The notes beneath the pieces were generated by a model. It did not search any database, was not told where the DNA came from, and saw only the letters and a list, made by a program, of their open reading frames with translations. From assembly GCA_029531795.1 (NCBI GenBank), contig JAPEIS010000019.1, positions 55,001 to 65,000 of the forward strand: a DNA stretch of 10,000 nucleotides. The letters are read 5' to 3'. Shown in pieces: positions 6,532-10,000 of the stretch. Position 1 is the first letter of the stretch. Every line of letters begins with the position of its first letter. Made by a program: the position numbers and the translations under genes. This DNA comes from Sclerotinia nivalis (Eukaryota; Ascomycota; Leotiomycetes; Helotiales; Sclerotiniaceae).

Positions 6532-8224
6532 GAGGTGTATCGTTGGTCATATCGATATCATTGGGCTCTTGTGTAAAGTGTTCCAATAATACTTCTTCGA
6601 GAGGAGTGAGGATCCTAGGGGCTGGGACTGGAGTCGATTTGTCCAGGCTCTTTTGAGAGTGTCCTGCCTTCCGGGAGGTGCGGGGTTTGGGGGTCACCGG
6701 TGTGGTATGAGATCCACGCTGTTCATACCCAGTGATCACTGCCCCTGGTCTCTTGAGTGAGGGTGCGGCCGATGCGGCTGGGGGCCAGGTGGGGGGGGAG
6801 GTGGGGGGAGAGGGGGGGGGGCGCTGTGCCTCCGTTGCCTTTGCCTTAGCGACCTGCTTTGCGCAATGTACTGTGTGAGCTCTGAGCTCTGCTAGTTGCT
6901 TTTTGGTCGGTTTGATGAGTTTGCCGTTGACCCTCTTAGGGGTCGCTGGGCATTTTTCGTGTGCAGCCTTGAAGGGGCCGTGACAGTTGGCACATTTTGG
7001 GGGCTCCGTGCATTGATTGTGAATGGGGCCTTTGTGTCCCTCCACTCTTTCTGCACAATTGTTGCATCTGGCTTGGCGCGAGCAGGTTTTCGGGTTACAA
7101 AAACCCTGACAGCCTGGATCGTGACGAGTAATTGGGTGATTCTTCTTGATTTCCCTAGCCGTCTCACTTCTTCCAAATAGGCGGAATGGTTTGACAGGTT
7201 GCAAAAAGGATACAATCCAGGTTCCTGTGCGGGAGATGGGGTCTGGGAGGTTCTTGGATGGGCGGACGTCCCTGGCTTCTATCTTGGCTTGTGCCATGAC
7301 TTCATCGCGAATGAGATCGGTAGTGCACAGAAGAGTCTCATTCATGAGGGAGCCAAAGGAGGTAGGTACGCCTGCTATTGCATAGTTGTACCATACCTCT
7401 GGGATCGTAATTGATTCGGCATCGAGTTCTCTGCGAATGATTTCGCGATTCTCTTGATTGTGGAAGAGAAGATCCCTAGTTGCTATGTCCGCTGGGTGTA
7501 GGGCCCAGCCAGTGGCCGTCTCCGTAATGGAGGGGAGCTTCGAGAGGGAGAGTCCCTCGATGCGCTTACAGAGATTTTGTCGAATGAGGAAGGAATCGGT
7601 GCGATGAAGCCTAGCCTCAGAGGCGATTTGTACTAGAAGTCTCTTGTCGAGATTCTTCGATGTGCTAGCCGTTTCGGGTTTCTTCAGCTCGGAGGCATTT
7701 TTATTGGGGCCAACAAAAGGGTCCGAGCTTTTAGTTGCGGCGACTTGCGCGAAAGTGACGCGTTTATTTTGTGCGGGCGCGTTGTTGTTTTTGTGGTTGA
7801 TTTGGCTTGAGGCCGCCCCCCCCATTTGGGTGGTGGCAGGGTTGAGGAGGGTAGTAATGTGGGTGAGAATGGCGTTACTAAGTTCCTTGGCAATTACCTG
7901 CTCCTCAGGTTTCTTGCGGGATTGAATAAAGGTATCGACAGCTTTCCCGAAATCGCTGATTACGGTGAGGCGCGCCTTTGTTTGCTTTTGTATCTCTTCC
8001 AGTTGTGCGTCGATGATGGCAGCAATGGAGGAGCGTGGGCGAGGGCTTTGAGTGGGACCAGTTTGGCCAAAGTTGATAGGAGGGGGAGGTGTAATGTAAT
8101 TAAGATCCTTCCTACGTTTATGACTGGTTTGTTTGAAGGTAGATGGTGTTGTTGGTTCTTCTTCCCGTGTGTGTTGCGCGTCGAACAAACCCGCGGGGGT
8201 TTGTTTTGGCGTGTCCACCTCCAT
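6521..8224 (-). CDS. LINE ORF1: gag-like RNA-binding protein with zinc knuckles
   Basis: This 567-aa protein is expected to coat LINE RNA as a ribonucleoprotein. The N-terminus (1-65) is Pro/Thr-rich and charged. Residues about 66-128 look helical. Residues about 190-350 include TGWALHP and W..Y.IAGVP segments, which I read as the central RRM-like region typical of fungal Tad ORF1 proteins (moderate confidence). Zinc knuckles follow: C387-x2-C390-x6-H397-x7-C405 and C411-x2-C414-x7-H422-x2-C425, preceded by extra cysteines at 372, 376 and 381. A Pro-rich linker (469-483) and a basic, Ser/Thr/Pro-rich C-terminus complete it. The start at 8224 has a G at -3 and G at +4, a good context, and lies just after two palindromes. 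The last codons overlap the ORF2 start by 11 nt. Confidence 0.9.
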   Translation of the reverse strand: MEVDTPKQTPAGLFDAQHTREEEPTTPSTFKQTSHKRRKDLNYITPPPPINFGQTGPTQSPRPRSSIAAIIDAQLEEIQKQTKARLTVISDFGKAVDTFIQSRKKPEEQVIAKELSNAILTHITTLLNPATTQMGGAASSQINHKNNNAPAQNKRVTFAQVAATKSSDPFVGPNKNASELKKPETASTSKNLDKRLLVQIASEARLHRTDSFLIRQNLCKRIEGLSLSKLPSITETATGWALHPADIATRDLLFHNQENREIIRRELDAESITIPEVWYNYAIAGVPTSFGSLMNETLLCTTDLIRDEVMAQAKIEARDVRPSKNLPDPISRTGTWIVSFLQPVKPFRLFGRSETAREIKKNHPITRHDPGCQGFCNPKTCSRQARCNNCAERVEGHKGPIHNQCTEPPKCANCHGPFKAAHEKCPATPKRVNGKLIKPTKKQLAELRAHTVHCAKQVAKAKATEAQRPPPSPPTSPPTWPPAASAAPSLKRPGAVITGYEQRGSHTTPVTPKPRTSRKAGHSQKSLDKSTPVPAPRILTPLEEVLLEHFTQEPNDIDMTNDTPHES

Positions 8225-8363
8225 CGCGACAAGTTGTCGATTTAGATAAATCGAAACGAGTGCGGAAGAGTCTTGTGATCGTAGATAAACCTGTAGCGTA
8301 AATTAAATAACAAATCTAATTGAATTGGTGATGGCCGGATGATGGGTGATGATGATGATGGGT
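8225..8363 (-). other. LINE 5' UTR with palindromes next to the ORF1 start
   Basis: About 139 nt separate the target-site duplication from the ORF1 ATG. Two palindromes are adjacent to the ATG: CGACAA-G-TTGTCG (8227-8239) and TCGATTTA-GA-TAAATCGA (8237-8254). They overlap by three bases, so they are alternative folds. The outer end (8341-8363) is a GAT/GGGT simple repeat. An internal promoter is expected for an autonomous LINE, but I cannot point to one. Confidence 0.6.
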
Positions 8364-8378
8364 GATGGGTATATGAAT
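8364..8378 (+). repeat. Target-site duplication, right copy
   Basis: GATGGGTATATGAAT is identical to 2317-2331 and lies at the 5' end of the minus-strand LINE. Immediately left are GATGGGT and GAT units (8341-8363) that resemble the start of the duplication. The 5' junction may therefore include extra copies made during integration, or those units may belong to the element. Confidence 0.85.
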
Positions 8379-8660
8379 GGGGTGAAGCGAGTTGAAGCCT
8401 CGAAGAAAAGTAAAATCCTTTCATTAGGGGTACTATTCCTAGAGCTTCAATACTTAATAGGCGCTCAAGCCTGCCTCATTCACACTGTAAGCCTGAAGCT
8501 AAAGCCTCTGTAGTGTGAGTACGAAAGGACGGTGGTTATTAGGCTTTATCGGCCCTGTAATTGCCTATTGTGCGAACGCTGGAGAGTGTTACAGGTGGTT
8601 TCAGTTAGAGGTCTTCAAAACCTATATATCTGAGATTAAGGTTAGGTTCAAACGGTTGAG
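8379..8660. other. Spacer between the LINE and the candidate rDNA promoter
   Basis: No gene is seen. Inverted repeats are present: CCTGTAA/TTACAGG at 8554-8560 and 8589-8595, and arms around TCACACT/AGTGTGA near 8480-8520. The motif CCGGTGA found throughout the left spacer is absent here. A weak resemblance to the sequence right of copy 1 of the spacer repeat (AGTTGAA, then an AGTAAA word) fits this being the right half of the interrupted target. Confidence 0.5.
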
Positions 8661-8706
8661 GAGTCAGTCTGTATAGGCCTTGGGCGCGCGTAGCACGTTG
8701 CAACTC
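8661..8706 (+). promoter_or_regulatory. Duplicated 46-bp block, upstream copy
   Basis: This block is 46 bp with 41 identities to 8810-8855; all five differences are transitions and there are no gaps. It starts GAGTCAG and contains AGGCCTT, GGCGCGC and TAGCACGTTGCA. Its position about 740-790 bp before the 18S gene and its duplication suggest an RNA polymerase I promoter element (spacer or upstream element). This is inferred from position and conservation only, as no transcript data are available. Confidence 0.45.
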
Positions 8707-8809
8707 CAAAAATTGAATGAATAAACTGGCATCGAAAGGTCCCTATAGATGAGAAGGTAATTCTCTAATGATCCTTTTCTGGTTCTATATTTTTAATGAC
8801 ACTGGTAAA

Positions 8810-8855
8810 GAGTCAGCCTGTACAGGCCTTAGGCGCGCATAGCACGTTGCAGCTC
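8810..8855 (+). promoter_or_regulatory. Duplicated 46-bp block, downstream copy
   Basis: This is the second copy, starting 149 bp after the first. Here CCTGTACAGG (8817-8826) is a perfect 10-bp palindrome that is imperfect in the upstream copy. It lies about 590-640 bp before the 18S start, a plausible distance for a fungal Pol I start region. It could be the core promoter or the start-proximal element, but a structural or protein-binding role unrelated to initiation is also possible. Confidence 0.45.
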
Positions 8856-9342
8856 TTTATTGGGACGTGGAAGTGTAGGATCTCGAAATCGTTCAAATAT
8901 TCTCCCAGTACCTTGGTTGCTGTATCCGCGACCCATTGGTATTTGTTTGTGTGGTATCACTTAATTCGTGAAGCCCCTCAAAATACCACAGGCGCATGGA
9001 TAAACTCTCCTGCACCGCAGTCCGCACGAAGCTTAGGCTTTTGGGTTGCAGCGTAGGGGGCCGATGTCCTGTCAGCTTCGGCTTGGCAGGCATTGATGGA
9101 GTCTGTGGATTAGTGGCCGATGGCTATACCTATTCCTAGACACTTGGGGTAAGCCCAAGCTGATAACCGCCTCTGGCGTGATCAGCGAACGGTATCCTCC
9201 TCCCGAGGGGCTTATATCTCACCTTGCGACGGCACCTCGTGCCTGAACTCTGTGCGGTAGACCGTCCTTTGGGGAACATAGTGGGGGCAAATGGATGATC
9301 GATAGGCCTCTGCGAGCTCAGCTCCATTGATCCCTAGAGATT

Positions 9343-9369
9343 AGGGAGTGTTCTTTCAGAACACTCCCT
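9343..9369 (+). other. Perfect 12-bp hairpin in the 5' ETS
   Basis: AGGGAGTGTTCT (9343-9354) pairs perfectly with AGAACACTCCCT (9358-9369) around a TTC loop. The hairpin ends 77 nt before the 18S start. In RNA it would be among the most stable elements of the spacer and could mark a processing or folding landmark. There is no T-run after it, so it is not a classical terminator. Confidence 0.75.
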
Positions 9370-9411
9370 CACCCAAGTTAACAACTCTAGCCTCCTTTTA
9401 GGGGTTTGGCC

Positions 9412-9431
9412 TCGCATCCTTCGGGGTGTGA
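9412..9431 (+). other. UUCG-capped hairpin just before 18S
   Basis: An 8-bp stem (with two G.U pairs) is closed by C(UUCG)G, with an outer GGC/GCC extension at 9408-9410 and 9434-9436. It lies within 16 nt of the mature 18S 5' end, the position of the last 5' ETS helix. A UUCG cap is an unusually stable tetraloop. Confidence 0.6.
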
Positions 9432-9446
9432 AAGCCTTAAGATAGT

Positions 9447-10000
9447 TACCTGGTTGATTCTGCCAGTAGTCATATGCTTGTCTCAAAGATTAAGCCATGC
9501 ATGTCTAAGTATAAGCAACTATACTGTGAAACTGCGAATGGCTCATTAAATCAGTTATCGTTTATTTGATAGTACCTTACTACATGGATAACCGTGGTAA
9601 TTCTAGAGCTAATACATGCTAAAAACCTCGACTTCGGAAGGGGTGTATTTATTAGATAAAAAACCAATGCCCTTCGGGGCTCCCTGGTGATTCATAATAA
9701 CTTAACGAATCGCATGGCCTTGTGCCGGCGATGGTTCATTCAAATTTCTGCCCTATCAACTTTCGATGGTAGGATAGTGGCCTACCATGGTTTCAACGGG
9801 TAACGGGGAATTAGGGTTCTATTCCGGAGAAGGAGCCTGAGAAACGGCTACTACATCCAAGGAAGGCAGCAGGCGCGCAAATTACCCAATCCCGACACGG
9901 GGAGGTAGTGACAATAAATACTGATACAGGGCTCTTTTGAGTCTTGTAATTGGAATGAGTACAATTTAAATACCTTAACGAGGAACAATTGGAGGGCAAG
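9447..10000 (+). rRNA. 18S (small-subunit) rRNA, 5' part
   Basis: The mature 5' end is recognised by TACCTGGTTGATTCTGCC, followed by the universal GTAGTCATATGCTTGTCTC and GCCATGCATGTCTAAG blocks. Further conserved segments are GCTCATTAAATCAGTTATCG, GAGAAACGGCTACTACATCC and GGCAGCAGGCGCGCAAATTA. The 554 bases seen cover the 5' domain; the gene runs off the window, and the full 18S is about 1.8 kb in ascomycetes. The sequence fits a filamentous ascomycete, with no intron or disruption in the visible part. It is transcribed by RNA polymerase I as part of the 18S-5.8S-28S precursor and forms the small ribosomal subunit. The start is placed by homology to other fungal 18S genes, within a base or two. 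Confidence 0.97.

Larger units (their letters stand above)
2332..8363 (-). mobile_element. Full-length Tad1-like LINE (non-LTR retrotransposon)
   Basis: This is a complete two-ORF LINE of about 6.03 kb on the minus strand. In element order it has a 5' UTR of about 139 nt, ORF1 (567 aa, zinc knuckles), ORF2 (1260 aa, endonuclease, reverse transcriptase, RNase H, Cys/His motif), a 3' UTR of about 417 nt, and a tail of short GAATT (AATTC in sense) repeats instead of poly(A). A perfect 15-bp target-site duplication flanks it, and both ORFs are open without stops. APE-type endonuclease plus RNase H plus a CCHC-type ORF1 in a fungus is the known layout of the Tad1 clade. Clade assignment is by architecture only, since no phylogeny was run. 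It is inserted in the rDNA spacer in the orientation opposite to rRNA transcription, and its composition differs clearly from the AT-rich spacer to its left. Confidence 0.9.
8856..9446 (+). other. Probable 5' external transcribed spacer
   Basis: This is sequence directly before the 18S gene, with no credible protein gene. It holds several compact hairpins in transcript sense: 9068-9090 (UUCG loop, one bulge), 9143-9159 (CTTGGG/CCCAAG), 9159-9186 (GCTGAT and CGCC stems, TCT loop), 9231-9243 (GGCAC/GTGCC), 9343-9369 (perfect 12-bp stem) and 9412-9431 (UUCG loop). Dense hairpins are typical of an ETS that is folded and removed during pre-rRNA processing. The true transcription start is unknown. 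Confidence 0.6.

Noticed and set aside
7826..8245. 139-codon plus-strand open frame
   Set aside because: Antisense to the N-terminal part of ORF1, with no recognisable domain.
8641..8655. GGTTCAAAC resembling a tRNA B box
   Set aside because: No A box, acceptor stem or anticodon arm could be placed around it.
9343..9369. Intrinsic transcription terminator
   Set aside because: The perfect hairpin is not followed by a T run, and it lies inside the region that must be transcribed into 18S.

Overview
This window looks like nuclear DNA from a filamentous ascomycete fungus (Pezizomycotina). The last 554 bases are the conserved 5' part of a fungal-type 18S rRNA gene. Most of the middle is an intact fungal non-LTR retrotransposon (LINE) whose architecture fits the Tad1 clade. 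A Leotiomycete such as a powdery mildew is possible, but that is a guess from the 18S flavour and the LINE content, not something the sequence proves.

Layout, left to right on the + strand. (1) Positions 1-2316: non-coding spacer, read as rDNA intergenic spacer (IGS) because it joins the 18S side once the LINE is set aside. It is AT-rich at 1-800, has a GC-rich island at about 811-1080, and carries 12 exact copies of a short GC-rich motif (consensus TCCCGGTGAGC) in one orientation, plus many short inverted repeats. (2) Positions 2332-8363: a complete LINE of about 6.03 kb on the minus strand, with ORF1 (gag-like, zinc knuckles) and ORF2 (endonuclease, reverse transcriptase, RNase H, C-terminal Cys/His motif), flanked by a perfect 15-bp target-site duplication. 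(3) Positions 8379-9446: rDNA promoter and 5' external transcribed spacer (ETS) candidate region, with a duplicated 46-bp block 149 bp apart and several hairpins. (4) Positions 9447-10000: 18S rRNA gene, cut by the window end.

How the parts relate. The LINE sits upstream of, and divergent from, the rRNA transcription unit: its 5' end is about 300 bp from the first candidate promoter block. ORF1 and ORF2 overlap by 11 nt, which implies coupled translation. All catalytic residues I can check are present, so the copy may be young or still competent. An 80-bp IGS sequence at 455-535 resembles the pre-insertion target at 2251-2331, which independently supports the insertion junction. I see no host protein-coding gene, tRNA, 5S gene or CRISPR array.

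The best candidates for something undescribed are the CCCGGTGAG motif family (in the IGS and again at the LINE 3' end) and the duplicated 46-bp block upstream of the 18S gene.
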